A stretch of DNA of 64,000 nucleotides from Sediminibacterium roseum (GCF_009939005.1 NZ_JAACJS010000011.1:214096-278095), one strand, 5' to 3'. Shown: positions 9,266 to 18,557, numbered from the stretch's first letter. The notes: a model not told the origin generated them from the letters alone. Numbers and translations are program-made.

Positions 9266-10177
9266 ATGACAAAGACGATCCTCTTTATACACGGCATGTT
9301 CCAGAACAGCAAGAGCTGGCAAAAATGGGCAACGCATTTTACATCGCGGGGTTACCAATGTATTGTTCCCGATTGGCCGGAGCACGAAGGCGATCCGGCA
9401 ACGCTGCGCGCCGATCCACCCCAAGGGTTGGGTAAGCTCGGACTTGAAACTGTGATCAATAAAATGGAAGCGATCATTGCAACGCTTCCCGCCAAACCGG
9501 TCGTGATCGGGCATTCGGTTGGTGGATTGATCGCGCAGGTATTGGCCAACAAAGGCCTGGCCAGTGCTGCAGTTTGTGTGAGCCCGGTGGCACCGAATAA
9601 GATGATGACATTCGACTGGGACTTTTTCAAAAACAGCGCCGTCATCGCAAATCCATTGAAAGGAGATGAACCCATCTATACAGACCCCGAAATGTTCCAT
9701 GGCTCTTTTTGCAACACACTGGATGATGCCGCGGCAAGAACAGCGTTTGAAGAAACCGCGTTGCACGACAGCCGGAATATTTTCCGCGATTGTTTAACGG
9801 ATGCCGGGCACGTGGACCTGGACAAAGAACACGTACCCTTGCTTTTTGTAACCGGCAAAGAAGACAAGATCATCCCCCATGAACTGGTAGAAAAGAATGC
9901 AAAAGCCTACGAGGATCAATCAAACGTATTATACCATGTATTTCCCGCAAGAAGCCATTACATCTGTAATGAACCGGGATGGGAAGAAGTGGTTTCGCTG
10001 GCTGGGCAATGGCTGGAGGAAATTACGCACGACGGGGACAGCGGCGACAGGTATGTGAATGGAGAGATCGTAAATGAACCGGATGATGTGGAGGAACATG
10101 CGATCGTACAAAATGAACCAGCTGATCCGCTGACGCCAGAGGATCTGGATGAAAATGTTTTTGACAAGGTGAGATAA
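9266..10177 (+). CDS. Alpha/beta hydrolase with acidic C-terminal tail
   Basis: The 303-residue protein shows the alpha/beta hydrolase order: oxyanion strand LFIHGMFQNS near residue 6, nucleophile elbow GHSVGG with Ser84, acid in GKEDKIIP near 203 and a catalytic His in the RSHYICNEPGW segment near 231. The core ends near residue 250. It is followed by about 50 strongly acidic residues (HDGDSGD to DENVFDKVR) that look disordered and are not part of the fold. No signal peptide is seen. The reaction (esterase, lactonase or similar) cannot be fixed. It is divergent from the beta-CASP gene. Confidence 0.85.
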   Translation: MTKTILFIHGMFQNSKSWQKWATHFTSRGYQCIVPDWPEHEGDPATLRADPPQGLGKLGLETVINKMEAIIATLPAKPVVIGHSVGGLIAQVLANKGLASAAVCVSPVAPNKMMTFDWDFFKNSAVIANPLKGDEPIYTDPEMFHGSFCNTLDDAAARTAFEETALHDSRNIFRDCLTDAGHVDLDKEHVPLLFVTGKEDKIIPHELVEKNAKAYEDQSNVLYHVFPARSHYICNEPGWEEVVSLAGQWLEEITHDGDSGDRYVNGEIVNEPDDVEEHAIVQNEPADPLTPEDLDENVFDKVR

Positions 10178-10178
10178 G

Positions 10179-10203
10179 AACAGGGCATTGTTAGTGCCTT
10201 GTT
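10179..10203. terminator. Hairpin between convergent genes
   Basis: AACAGGGCA (10179-10187) pairs with TGCCTTGTT (10195-10203), including one G-T pair, around a seven-base loop. It lies in the 42 bases between the stops of the convergent hydrolase and GH43 genes. A run of U is lacking, so termination activity is uncertain. Confidence 0.3.
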
Positions 10204-10219
10204 GCGGAATTTATGATTT

Positions 10220-11791
10220 CTATTGCCCGTAAGCAACCCGGAAAAAATCAAAGTCAGCAAACCCGCCGGTTGTTTTTGTTGCATAATTGAAAAGGCCAAA
10301 ACGGTATCCCATAAAATGCGGCAAGGTATACTTCATTTGCAAAGTGGTTCCGATGGGATGCCATATCTTATTGTCAAGGCTGTAAGAAAAATGCGCGGTA
10401 TCTTTCCTGTTCCTGAAATCACAAACCGTTTTAAAGTAGATCCTTTCCTGCTCCAATGGCACCAAAGCGGCCTCAACTGCCGTGCCGCTGCCTGCGTTGA
10501 TCATCACAATGTATTTTTTTGATCCATCCATTTTTACACCTGCATAGCCATAATTTTTTTGAAGCAGGCAAAGCCCCGTAATGTCACCATCTTTCATCCC
10601 GGCAACATCGATAGCCACGATCGCTTCGCTTACGGGACCGAAGGTTCTTTGGGTAAGCATATTACGGGCGAGGAGCAACGAGCTATCTGTTCTTCCCGTG
10701 TGCAGCCGGAGAAATCCTTTTCTTTCTTTGAGCGACCAAAGGCTGTTGTCAGGGTTGTGGTTCCATTGCCAGGCAAGCGGCAGCAATGGGTCTTTCGGCC
10801 CGCGGGAGAATTCATCAGATACAACAATGCCTGGTATCAGTTCTTTGTTTTTTTGAAGGTGTAATGTATCGGGCACTTTTCCATTGATGCCTATTACCGG
10901 CCAGCCGTCTTTCCATGTTACGGGCACGAGGTAAGGGATGCGGCCCACGGCGCCAAAGTCGCGGAACAGGTAGGCGTACCAGTTGCCATCGGGTGCATCG
11001 ATCAATCCTCCCTGTGCAACGCCAAGATCCTGTAACCCGATCCTGCCTTCGTAAGGGCCCGTGATCCTGTCTGCGCGATGCACCACAACCGTTCGCATAC
11101 CGCCTCTCGGCCAGGTGATGTTGAACAGGTAATACTTACCGTTGATCTTAAACAGCTGCGAGCCCTCTCCCAGTCCACTGCTGCCGATGCTGTCTGTAGG
11201 CGCCGTCGAATTTTCAACAACAACCTGGTTTACGCCGCCAGGTTTGATCCCCGACAAATCGGGATTCAGTTCCACCAGCGTAAGTTTTTTGTTTCCGTAA
11301 AGAAGATAGGCCTTTCCATCATCGTCGAAAAACAGGGAATGGTCGTGCAAAGCGGGACGAAAGGATCTTTCTTTCCATTGTCCCTTTTCGATGTTATCAG
11401 TGGAATAAATATGCGTCTTGCCACTGGTTGCGGAAAAAGTGGACACGTAAAACAGCCCATTGTGGTAACGGATCGAACTGGCCCAGGATCCACGGCCGTA
11501 GGTGCTGTTGCCGTTTGAAAGGTTCATGGGGTCGTTGTTGACAAGCGTATCGTAGCAATAGCCAACCAACTTCCAGTTGACCAGGTCTGTTGAGCGCATG
11601 ATGGGCAACCCCGGGCTCATGTGCATGGTAGTACTGCTCATGTAATAATTGTTGCCCACACGTATGATTGACAGATCCGGAACGTCTGCGAAAATGATGG
11701 GGTTGTGAGCCTGTGCACGGCTGGTATTGGGTGTATTTATAAAAAGGGCCGCCATTACAACAAGTAGTGCCGGCAGTTGATTTCTATGCAT
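10220..11791 (-). CDS. Secreted GH43-family glycoside hydrolase
   Basis: The 523-residue protein has a signal peptide (residues 1 to about 27, ending SRAQA). The five-bladed propeller follows. The catalytic base lies in ADVPDLSIIRVGNNYYM, the auxiliary Asp in the HDHSLFFDDDGKAYLLYG region and the likely general acid in GEGSQLFK. From about residue 325 a beta-sandwich domain (EFSRGPKDP onward) resembles the C-terminal module of beta-xylosidase/arabinofuranosidase members. The expected role is release of arabinose or xylose units from plant polysaccharide fragments. The upstream 100 bases carry no visible gene. It stands alone rather than in a polysaccharide utilisation locus. Confidence 0.87.
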   Translation of the reverse strand: MHRNQLPALLVVMAALFINTPNTSRAQAHNPIIFADVPDLSIIRVGNNYYMSSTTMHMSPGLPIMRSTDLVNWKLVGYCYDTLVNNDPMNLSNGNSTYGRGSWASSIRYHNGLFYVSTFSATSGKTHIYSTDNIEKGQWKERSFRPALHDHSLFFDDDGKAYLLYGNKKLTLVELNPDLSGIKPGGVNQVVVENSTAPTDSIGSSGLGEGSQLFKINGKYYLFNITWPRGGMRTVVVHRADRITGPYEGRIGLQDLGVAQGGLIDAPDGNWYAYLFRDFGAVGRIPYLVPVTWKDGWPVIGINGKVPDTLHLQKNKELIPGIVVSDEFSRGPKDPLLPLAWQWNHNPDNSLWSLKERKGFLRLHTGRTDSSLLLARNMLTQRTFGPVSEAIVAIDVAGMKDGDITGLCLLQKNYGYAGVKMDGSKKYIVMINAGSGTAVEAALVPLEQERIYFKTVCDFRNRKDTAHFSYSLDNKIWHPIGTTLQMKYTLPHFMGYRFGLFNYATKTTGGFADFDFFRVAYGQ

Positions 11792-11890
11792 GGGTATGGC
11801 AGGTTTATGAATGCTGCTGTTACAAAATAAGATTTATTGTGATGACTGCGGGCAGGGTTTTACGACAATTCATTTGCTCTTTCATGCCAA

Positions 11891-12351
11891 TTACTTTTTT
11901 GGGAGGGATGTCCAACCTGAATCCGGCGCATTTTGAATTTTCTCAGGAACAGGAAGGTCAAACAGCAACGCTGCATTTTCCGGGTTGACAGATGCAAACC
12001 ATACGAGATAACGCCCGCCTTTGGTTTTTGGCTTTCCGATTAGCCAATCTTTGTGCTGTTAGAATTTTAGTATCTGTGATGTCTATAGAAAAATACATAG
12101 TCAACAACCATGCTTCCTCGTATATTGTTGTGCTCACCTGTGGTAAATCCAATTGTATAGCGCGGAAATGTATCCCGTTCTTTTTTTAATCTACTCAGCC
12201 TTGCATTATTGAATAAAACAAAGACGGCAAATCCGGCGACAACAACTGCCACCGATATAATTTTCACCCAATGAACGTTTTTACTACCGTGTTTATATAG
12301 GAAGCGATGTAATGCTCTTTTTATTACAGTCATCTTTATGTCCTTTTTCAT
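11891..12351 (-). pseudogene. Broken gene for a small membrane-anchored protein
   Basis: The ATG at 12351 opens 94 residues with one membrane helix (about 28-46) and then RYTIGFTTGEHNNIRGS and VDYVFFYR, a pattern I recognise from small uncharacterised Bacteroidota proteins. It stops at a TAA at 12067-12069. Downstream in another frame the expected C-terminal half is still readable: DWLIGKPKTKGGRYLVWF, ASVNPENAALLFDLP and a final SLPKK before the TAA at 11891-11893. An in-frame stop and a one-base shift near 12040 therefore separate the halves. A sequencing error could explain the shift but not easily both lesions. Function of the intact family is unknown. Confidence 0.65.
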
Positions 12352-12401
12352 TAAGCTTCTGTAAATTAAACAGAAGCGTATAACACATCACAACCACGCA
12401 C

Positions 12402-12426
12402 AAAAAAACCGATCAAAATTGATCGG
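12402..12426 (-). terminator. Rho-independent terminator of tRNA-Leu
   Basis: CCGATCA and TGATCGG (12409-12426) form a tight stem, and on the minus strand the stem is followed by GGTTTTTTTG. It begins 11 bases after the tRNA-Leu 3' end. The geometry is that of a strong intrinsic terminator for the tRNA transcript. Confidence 0.8.
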
Positions 12427-12436
12427 CTATAACTCG

Positions 12437-12522
12437 TGCCCCAGACGGGAATTGAACCCGTACTCGCGTTGCGGCGAACAGGATTTTAAGTCCTGCGTGT
12501 CTACCAGTTCCACCACCGGGGC
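12437..12522 (-). tRNA. tRNA-Leu (anticodon TAA)
   Basis: Read on the minus strand, the acceptor arms GCCCCGG and CTGGGGC pair with one G-U, the T arm GGGTTCAATTCCCG is intact and the anticodon loop CTTAAAA gives TAA. The long variable arm (GTTCGCCGCAACGCGA) is the class II feature expected for leucine. The discriminator is A and no CCA tail is encoded. A terminator follows directly. Confidence 0.93.
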
Positions 12523-12539
12523 CTCCTGGAATAAATCCA

Positions 12540-12575
12540 AAAAAAAATCCCGTCACGCCACCGGCTTGACGGGAT
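12540..12575 (-). terminator. Terminator between tRNA-Gly and tRNA-Leu
   Basis: ATCCCGTCA (12547-12555) pairs with TGACGGGAT (12567-12575), and on the minus strand the stem runs into TTTTTTT. It starts five bases after the end of tRNA-Gly. This suggests the two tRNAs are separate transcripts, or that tRNA-Leu depends on partial read-through. Confidence 0.75.
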
Positions 12576-12579
12576 CCTG

Positions 12580-12652
<73 letters not shown>

Positions 12653-12656
12653 GTTC

Positions 12657-12800
12657 ATCCACCGAAGCTTCAGCGAAGGTGGATTCTACCTATTTCAACC
12701 ACCTATACCAAAGCTTCAGCGAAGGTGGATCTTATCTATCGTCTATCACCTACGAAAAAAACGATTATCTGCTTATCACCTGCGCTGAAGCTTCGGTGAT
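12657..12800. repeat. Short GAAGCTTC-containing repeats upstream of tRNA-Gly
   Basis: The unit AAGCTTCAGCGAAGGTGGAT occurs at 12665-12684 and again at 12711-12730. An inverted, slightly changed copy (CGCTGAAGCTTCGGTGAT) lies at 12783-12800. Each unit has a palindromic GAAGCTTC core, and the first is flanked by CCACC/GGTGG. They occupy the leader or promoter side of the minus-strand tRNA genes. They look like a small dispersed intergenic repeat; no protein is encoded here. Confidence 0.65.
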
Positions 12801-12883
12801 CGAGATCGGTGATTAAAAAGAACTAAATTGGGAGTGCAAAAATAAACATCCAGCGTTCCCGGCAAAATTTTTTTTTGGAGATT

Positions 12884-13090
12884 TTATTTATAGTCAGGTT
12901 TGAACTCCGAACTTTTTTGAACCTCTACATCGGGTTTGCCTTTGTAGCGCTGGTTATACAAGCGGTAACATCCGCCCAATACAAATGCTAAAATGCAAAA
13001 TACCTGCAGGTAAAACAGGAACCTGGATGAATTTACCCAATTCTTGGTAAAATCTTTTTCGTTGTGCTCGTGGGTATCGTGTTGTGACAT
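12884..13090 (-). CDS. Small single-helix membrane protein
   Basis: Starting at the ATG at 13090 gives 68 residues; an upstream in-frame start at 13150 would add 20 residues with no visible merit. The N-terminus is hydrophilic and His/Asp-rich, one membrane helix lies at about residues 24-42, and a charged tail follows. No family is recognised. It lies 43 bases downstream of the glycosyltransferase stop on the same strand and could be the last gene of that unit. Confidence 0.55.
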   Translation of the reverse strand: MSQHDTHEHNEKDFTKNWVNSSRFLFYLQVFCILAFVLGGCYRLYNQRYKGKPDVEVQKSSEFKPDYK

Positions 13091-13133
13091 AGTGGTTAGT
13101 TGCAGTGCAAAAATAAGGTTCGCCGGCAAATTA

Positions 13134-14225
13134 TCATGCCTTCTTTCCAATAATTTCCTGAAAACGGGTGCGGTGCTTCACAAAATATTGCCATACCACC
13201 GATCCGCGGTACACACCATCCAGCTCCCGTAAGGGTTTGCGGGCAAATTGCCTTTTGGGGCGGCGGGTAAAAAAATACGCCAATACCGACATGTGCGCTT
13301 TCAAAATAGCGGTAAAAAAATGCCGGTCGCCCGTAAAAAGCCCTTTCCATGCCGAAACCGAATCCAGCGCAAAACGCAGGGGCAGCTTCCAGGCCTTTTC
13401 GTACCAGGGCAGGTTTTTGCACAACATCACCAGGTTGTTGCGGAAGTTGAGGTATACTTTTCTTCCCCCGCGCGGCAATGTGCCCGCGCCAACATGGAAC
13501 ACCACCGAGGCCGGGCAAACCATCACCTTATACCCTGCCAGCTGCATGCGCCAGCAAAGGTCGATCTCCTCCTGGTGCGCAAAGAATGAGGCATCGAGCC
13601 CGCCTAAACGATGGTAGACATTCGCACGAACAAACATGGCTGCGCCCGAGGCCCAGAAAACGGGGCGCGCGTCGTCGTATTGATGCGCTTCCTTTTCACA
13701 CACATCAAAGATCCTCCCGCGCGAAAACGGGTAACCGAGCGAATCGATCCATCCGCCGGAAGCGCCCGCATATTCGAATAGTTCAGGTTGATGATACGAT
13801 AGTATTTTGGGCTGGCAGGCCGCGATGTTGTGATCCGATTCCATAAGCGCAACCACCGGTTCTATCCAGCCAGGCGTAACGGCTACATCCGAATTGAGCA
13901 ACACGTAATAATCCGATTCCACTTCTTTCAATGCCCAGTTATACCCGCCTGCAAAACCTTCGTTGCGCTCGTGCGTGAGGATTTCAACCGATGGGAAACG
14001 CTCCCTTACAAAAGCCACCGAATCGTCTGTGGAGGCATTGTCGGCTACGACCACCCGCATACCCGCATAGGTTGAAGCCAACACCGATGGCAAAAAGTTT
14101 TCGAGGTGTTTTCTTCCGTTGTAATTAAGAATGACTACTGCTATGCGTGCCGTTGACAAGTTCTGCTGTTTGTGCGAAAATAAGGTTTTGGAAGCAGCCG
14201 CGGACTTTATACCCCAAGCCCCCAA
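13134..14225 (-). CDS. Family 2 glycosyltransferase (rhamnosyltransferase-like)
   Basis: The protein opens with VVILNYNGRKHLENFL and then VVVADNASTDDS, the nucleotide-sugar-binding start of GT2 enzymes. LLNSDVAV is the metal-binding DxD-like motif, and FFAHQEEIDLCWRM is the conserved acceptor-side motif of WbbL-like transferases. A C-terminal amphipathic region suggests membrane association. It would add a sugar to a cell-surface polysaccharide precursor. The annotated ATG at 14225 (363 residues) overlaps the upstream gene by 19 bases; a TTG at 14159 just before the first strand is an alternative. Confidence 0.85.
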   Translation of the reverse strand: MGAWGIKSAAASKTLFSHKQQNLSTARIAVVILNYNGRKHLENFLPSVLASTYAGMRVVVADNASTDDSVAFVRERFPSVEILTHERNEGFAGGYNWALKEVESDYYVLLNSDVAVTPGWIEPVVALMESDHNIAACQPKILSYHQPELFEYAGASGGWIDSLGYPFSRGRIFDVCEKEAHQYDDARPVFWASGAAMFVRANVYHRLGGLDASFFAHQEEIDLCWRMQLAGYKVMVCPASVVFHVGAGTLPRGGRKVYLNFRNNLVMLCKNLPWYEKAWKLPLRFALDSVSAWKGLFTGDRHFFTAILKAHMSVLAYFFTRRPKRQFARKPLRELDGVYRGSVVWQYFVKHRTRFQEIIGKKA

Positions 14226-15346
14226 TTCACCAGGTACCTCACCTCCAAAGGGACCGTATGCACCCGTATGCGCGATGTCTTTTTTCCAAGACGTACGATG
14301 ATCGTTTTTTTAGACGGGATCACGATGATGTATTGGCCCAGGATGCCGCGCGCGTAAAAGATTTCCGGGTGCACGGGGTCTATCCACCACTGGTATCCAT
14401 AGTAATCGCATTTCTGATGGGTTTCATCGGGTGTGCCACAGGGTTTGATCGAGTTTACATAGTACGCGCTGTCGATAAGAGGCACGCCTTTCCATTTTCC
14501 ACTGTCGAGCATGAGTTTGCCGATGCGCGCGAAATCGCGGGTATTGGAATTGAAACAACAGTAGGCCTTCTCATCGCCCTTCTCTTTATCGGTGCTCCAC
14601 AAGGCAGGGTGTTGTGCGCCGATGGGTTTCCATAGTTTTTCCGCGGCATAATCGCTGAGCGATTGACCGGTTGCTTTTTCGAGTACCAGGCCAAGCAACT
14701 GCGTATCCCCGCTTTTGTAGCTGAACAAAGTGCCCGGCTCCGATTTTGCCGAAACACCGGTTGCGGTTTTATACAGGTCGGATCCATAATAGGCTTCGGT
14801 GGTAACCGATAAAGGGTTGGCATACGATTCATTCCAATCCGATCCGCTGCTCATCGTAAGCAGGTCGATGATCCTGATCTTCGATTTTGGGCCCGTTTTA
14901 AATTCGGGCAGGTAATTGCCAACAGGCTCCTGCAATGATCTTATTTTTCCTTCTTTCAACGCAACGCCCGTTAACAGGCTGGTGATGCTTTTTGCCATTG
15001 AGAAGGAGTTGGACAAGGAACTGTCGGAATACCCATCCCAATATTTTTCCACAACGATGGAATCGTTGCGGATCATCAGCAAGCCAACAGAGCCCAGTGT
15101 TTCCAGCAGGTTGCTCAATGAATCCGGGATTTTGGTTTGGTTGTAAAGCGACGAAACCGGCCATGGCTGCGGCGTTCCTACGGCAACGGTATTGTTGGAG
15201 AATTTCTTATAGTCGTCGATGTTCGCAAAATTATAGGCGACCGCCTTGAACAGGTATGTTTTTCCACTGAGCAATGCATAGGCTGAAAAAACAAGGATGA
15301 TGAGCAGCAATACGCGAACGATCCGGCGGACGATCTTCATGGCCAT
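14207..15346 (-). CDS. Membrane-anchored serine hydrolase (class C beta-lactamase fold)
   Basis: The 379-residue protein starts with a hydrophobic segment (about 10-28) that anchors it on the periplasmic side. SMAKSITSLL carries the SxxK nucleophile and general base, and YKSGD supplies the Tyr motif of the penicillin-binding/beta-lactamase fold. Overall it resembles 6-aminohexanoate-dimer hydrolase and esterase members. It is more likely an esterase or peptidase than a resistance beta-lactamase, but the substrate is unknown. Its 3' end overlaps the glycosyltransferase start, so the two are probably cotranscribed. Confidence 0.83.
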   Translation of the reverse strand: MAMKIVRRIVRVLLLIILVFSAYALLSGKTYLFKAVAYNFANIDDYKKFSNNTVAVGTPQPWPVSSLYNQTKIPDSLSNLLETLGSVGLLMIRNDSIVVEKYWDGYSDSSLSNSFSMAKSITSLLTGVALKEGKIRSLQEPVGNYLPEFKTGPKSKIRIIDLLTMSSGSDWNESYANPLSVTTEAYYGSDLYKTATGVSAKSEPGTLFSYKSGDTQLLGLVLEKATGQSLSDYAAEKLWKPIGAQHPALWSTDKEKGDEKAYCCFNSNTRDFARIGKLMLDSGKWKGVPLIDSAYYVNSIKPCGTPDETHQKCDYYGYQWWIDPVHPEIFYARGILGQYIIVIPSKKTIIVRLGKKTSRIRVHTVPLEVRYLVNWGLGV

Positions 15347-15525
15347 GAGTTTTGGTTACCATAAAAATATCGAATAACTTGCATCTATGCATTTTCTCCG
15401 TCAGAACCTTGACATACTGAACCACTAACGCCCCGGGGCATCGGCAACTGTTGTGCGATGGTTCCGGTACCGCTGTTTCTCCTCATGCCTGTTTGTTTTT
15501 TCCTGATCATTTAATTCATTGTAAG

Positions 15526-16764
15526 ATGTCATACCTGTTATCATCCCGTACGCAGTCGTTTCTCGATCTTGAAGAAAGATATGGTGCGCACAACTATCAC
15601 CCGCTACCCGTGGTTCTCGAAAAAGGCGAGGGCGTTTTTCTCTGGGATGTGGATGGCAAAAGATATTACGATTTCCTCAGCGGTTATTCTGCCGTTAACC
15701 AGGGGCACTGCCATCCGAAGATCATTGCGGCGCTGACGGAACAATCCACTAAATTAACACTCACATCCCGCGCGTTTCACAACAACCTCCTGGGTGAATA
15801 CGAAAAATTCATAACCAACTATTTTGGTTACGATAAAGTGCTGCCGATGAATACCGGTGTGGAAGGCGGCGAAACCGCCATCAAACTCGCAAGAAGGTGG
15901 GCGTACGCAACAAAAGGCGTTGCAGAAAACAAAGCAAAGATCGTTTTCGCCGAAGGTAATTTCTGGGGAAGAACGCTGGCTGCCATCTCTGCATCAACTG
16001 ACCCATCGAGTTACAGGGGATTCGGACCATACATGCCTGGCTTTGAGCTTGTGCCGTATAATGATCTTGTTTCTTTGGAAAAAGCATTGCGCGATGAAAA
16101 CGTTGCCGCTTTTATGGTAGAGCCCATCCAGGGCGAAGCGGGTGTTGTGGTGCCGGATGAGGGTTACCTGAAGGGTGTCCGCGATCTCTGTACCCGGTAC
16201 AATGTGCTGTTCATCGCAGATGAGATACAAACCGGCCTCGCACGCACGGGTAAAATGCTTGCCTGCGATCATGAGAACGTGCGCCCCGATATCCTCATCC
16301 TGGGCAAAGCATTGAGTGGTGGCGTACTGCCTGTTTCTGCAGTACTGGCGGATGATTTCATCATGATGACCATCAAGCCCGGCGAACACGGATCCACGTA
16401 TGGCGGAAACCCGCTGGCGTGTGCGGTGGCCATGGCGGCGCTTACGGTTCTGAAAGAAGAAGACATGGCGGCCAATGCAGAAAAAATGGGGGCGCTGCTG
16501 CGCGAAGAACTCACCAGGCTGCAATCGCCACATATCAAACTGGTAAGGGGAAAGGGATTGCTCAATGCCATCGTTATCGATCATGAAAATCCTGATGCTG
16601 CATGGGACCTCTGCATCAACCTCATGCAAAAAGGCATACTCGCAAAACCCACGCACGGCGATAAGATCAGGTTTGCACCGCCTTTGCTCATCAATGAAGA
16701 ACAGGTGAGGGATTGTGTGAGGGTGATCGGCGAGGCACTCGCGGAGTTGGGCGCTGCAAATTAA
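15526..16764 (+). CDS. rocD: Ornithine--oxo-acid aminotransferase
   Basis: The ATG at 15526 gives a 412-residue protein beginning MSYLLSS, matching the usual start; the longer frame from 15451 is not supported. It is a class III PLP aminotransferase: [14 protein letters not shown], the [13 protein letters not shown] motif and [10 protein letters not shown] are typical of ornithine aminotransferase. The PLP lysine is in ILGKALSGG. It converts ornithine and 2-oxoglutarate to glutamate semialdehyde and glutamate, linking arginine and proline metabolism. It has no operon partner here, and its stop overlaps that of the convergent membrane protein. Confidence 0.93.
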   Translation: MSYLLSSRTQSFLDLEERYGAHNYHPLPVVLEKGEGVFLWDVDGKRYYDFLSGYSAVNQGHCHPKIIAALTEQSTKLTLTSRAFHNNLLGEYEKFITNYFGYDKVLPMNTGVEGGETAIKLARRWAYATKGVAENKAKIVFAEGNFWGRTLAAISASTDPSSYRGFGPYMPGFELVPYNDLVSLEKALRDENVAAFMVEPIQGEAGVVVPDEGYLKGVRDLCTRYNVLFIADEIQTGLARTGKMLACDHENVRPDILILGKALSGGVLPVSAVLADDFIMMTIKPGEHGSTYGGNPLACAVAMAALTVLKEEDMAANAEKMGALLREELTRLQSPHIKLVRGKGLLNAIVIDHENPDAAWDLCINLMQKGILAKPTHGDKIRFAPPLLINEEQVRDCVRVIGEALAELGAAN

Positions 16765-17168
16765 ACGTTGCCGGGGCGATCCTGTTTTGTTACGGGCATC
16801 TTCGGCAACAGGGCCATTACCTGCGCCACCACCGAAAAGAACAGCAAAAGATACAGGCCGATCTTTTTCTCGGGGCATACACCCATCATACATGCGGTTA
16901 CCATTAAATAATTCCTGAACGACCATGCAAGGTTAACCGCGGCAATGAAAACGTTGGTGCGTTTTGCCCAGATGGCGGGTACAGAAAAAAAGATGAGCAT
17001 CAGCACGCACAGTGCCGTATTCATCAACCCGGGCCTGCCGAAGCTCGTACCTTCTGTATGGAAACCCGAAATGGAAATGTTCGGGCCGGCGATATAACTC
17101 CAGGGCAGGTAACAAACGGCCATTATAGCCACGGCGGCAACGATGCCTATGCGTTGAGAATATTTCAT
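16761..17168 (-). CDS. Four-helix inner-membrane protein of unknown function
   Basis: This 135-residue protein has about four membrane helices (8-26, 45-66, 73-90 and 103-122). The loop between helices 1 and 2 is Gly-rich. No motif ties it to a known family. Its stop overlaps the rocD stop by four bases, a convergent overlap. Codon use and hydrophobic pattern support a real gene. Confidence 0.68.
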   Translation of the reverse strand: MKYSQRIGIVAAVAIMAVCYLPWSYIAGPNISISGFHTEGTSFGRPGLMNTALCVLMLIFFSVPAIWAKRTNVFIAAVNLAWSFRNYLMVTACMMGVCPEKKIGLYLLLFFSVVAQVMALLPKMPVTKQDRPGNV

Positions 17169-17225
17169 GTGAACGGGGCTTGTTCACAAACGTATAACTT
17201 TTTAGATAAACAACTGCAGAAGCCG

Positions 17226-18275
17226 TTAACTGTTGCGGCGTATGCTGTAAGAATAATTTCCCGCCACGCCGAGCGAAAGTTCGATGGTGTAATTGCCTGC
17301 TTTCCTGATCACGATGTTTTCGCCATCGTAGCTAGGCACGCCCGCCTCGTCTTCCGCCTTGTGGCCAAAGCTGATCGAATTGCTGTTGTTGGCGCGGATG
17401 CGGAAACTGCCCGGCACCAGGTCAGTGGTTACGCTCCAGGAAAGATTGCCTTCCTCATCACTCATGGTTGCCTTGCTTTTTGCATTCAGCGCGTCGCCCG
17501 CAATGCCCCAGCTGGTGATCTTTACAGACGACCACCGGTTCGTATTCGTATTTGCCCTGAAAAGATAAACACCCGATCCGGAAGGCAATGTCATGATGGA
17601 TCCGCCGAACCCAAACATATCACCACCGATGTAATAATAAGTGAACTTATCGTCCCACTTCGAAACATTTCCTTTCACCAGCAATACCTGTGGCGATGGG
17701 TTTACGAAATTGATGTACCCTTCGTATTCGCCCTCTCCTTTTGCTGCGATCAGTTTAGGTGCGGTGGCCACGTTCCATCCCTGGTAATTGCCCGGCACCT
17801 TGAAGGTTCTGGATCCATCGTAAGTAACGTAGTTTTTAAACGTGGTAACATCCATCGCCGTAGGCTCTGAATAAACCGGCGCCGAACCGGAGTGCTGAAC
17901 CTTTACACGGAAATCGATCCTGCCCGGATTGCCTGCATACAATAATTTACTCATCAGCGCATTGAACTCCCCAACGGTAAACGTTACGCTGGTTGCTTTG
18001 GTAGTAGCGAGTTCGATGGGATCGGAAAAATAAGAAGTGCTTACGTCTGCTTCAACCGTATAAATATCAGCGGGGCCGGTAGCTGCCCAACTGAACGTGG
18101 CAGCCTTGTTGGCAACATTGCCCTGCAATAAAACCAATGAAGATTCCGAGATACGGAAGCCCGTAACTTCTTTGGGTGCAACCGAGATCTCCATTGTCTT
18201 CCTGCATGATACAAATACAAGGGAAGCAAGCAAAACGATCAGTAAAAAGTCGAAACGTAAAAATCTTCTTTTCAT
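17226..18275 (-). CDS. SusE/SusF-like starch-binding outer membrane lipoprotein
   Basis: The 349-residue protein has a lipoprotein signal ending VFVSC, with the lipid-attachment Cys at about residue 24. The N-terminal domain is SusE-like (SSLVLLQGNVANKAATFSW). Two or three further beta-domains follow, ending in GNYTIELSLG. SusE/F proteins sit on the cell surface and hold glycans for import by SusCD. No SusC, SusD or amylase gene is present within the window around it, which is unusual. It is transcribed alone. Confidence 0.78.
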   Translation of the reverse strand: MKRRFLRFDFLLIVLLASLVFVSCRKTMEISVAPKEVTGFRISESSLVLLQGNVANKAATFSWAATGPADIYTVEADVSTSYFSDPIELATTKATSVTFTVGEFNALMSKLLYAGNPGRIDFRVKVQHSGSAPVYSEPTAMDVTTFKNYVTYDGSRTFKVPGNYQGWNVATAPKLIAAKGEGEYEGYINFVNPSPQVLLVKGNVSKWDDKFTYYYIGGDMFGFGGSIMTLPSGSGVYLFRANTNTNRWSSVKITSWGIAGDALNAKSKATMSDEEGNLSWSVTTDLVPGSFRIRANNSNSISFGHKAEDEAGVPSYDGENIVIRKAGNYTIELSLGVAGNYSYSIRRNS

Positions 18276-18481
18276 AAGAACGCCGTTTGGTTTTCAGTGG
18301 AACGATTACGATACAAATAGACGCCGGAACCAAGGCGAAAACAATAGAAGCTAACGTGAAAAACAAGTCATAAACCCTCCGGAGAAAACTGTATGGGTTT
18401 GAGGAAACGGTGTAGTATATGCCCTATCCCGGGCGGTACGGATTCTTACAGTAATTTTCAACGTTTGCATGCGGCGGCTCG

Positions 18482-18512
18482 AAAAAAACAAAGCCGCAGC
18501 AACGCGGCTTTT
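18482..18512 (-). terminator. Terminator of the GAF histidine kinase gene
   Basis: AAAGCCGC (18490-18497) pairs with GCGGCTTT (18504-18511) around a six-base loop, and on the minus strand the stem is followed by GTTTTTTTC. It lies about 45 bases beyond the kinase stop. Confidence 0.72.
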
Positions 18513-18557
18513 GCAAACTTCTTTCTTCTTAAAAAACGATTAAAGAAAATATATGAG

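Noticed and set aside
12657..12800. Possible CRISPR array
   Set aside because: Only two direct copies, one inverted, with unequal spacing and no cas genes in the window.
14207..15346. Antibiotic-resistance beta-lactamase
   Set aside because: The fold is shared, but sequence features and membrane anchor match the esterase/6-aminohexanoate-hydrolase group; no resistance claim can be supported.
15994..16926. 310-codon frame antisense to rocD
   Set aside because: The sense strand encodes a full ornithine aminotransferase; the antisense product has no recognisable motif.
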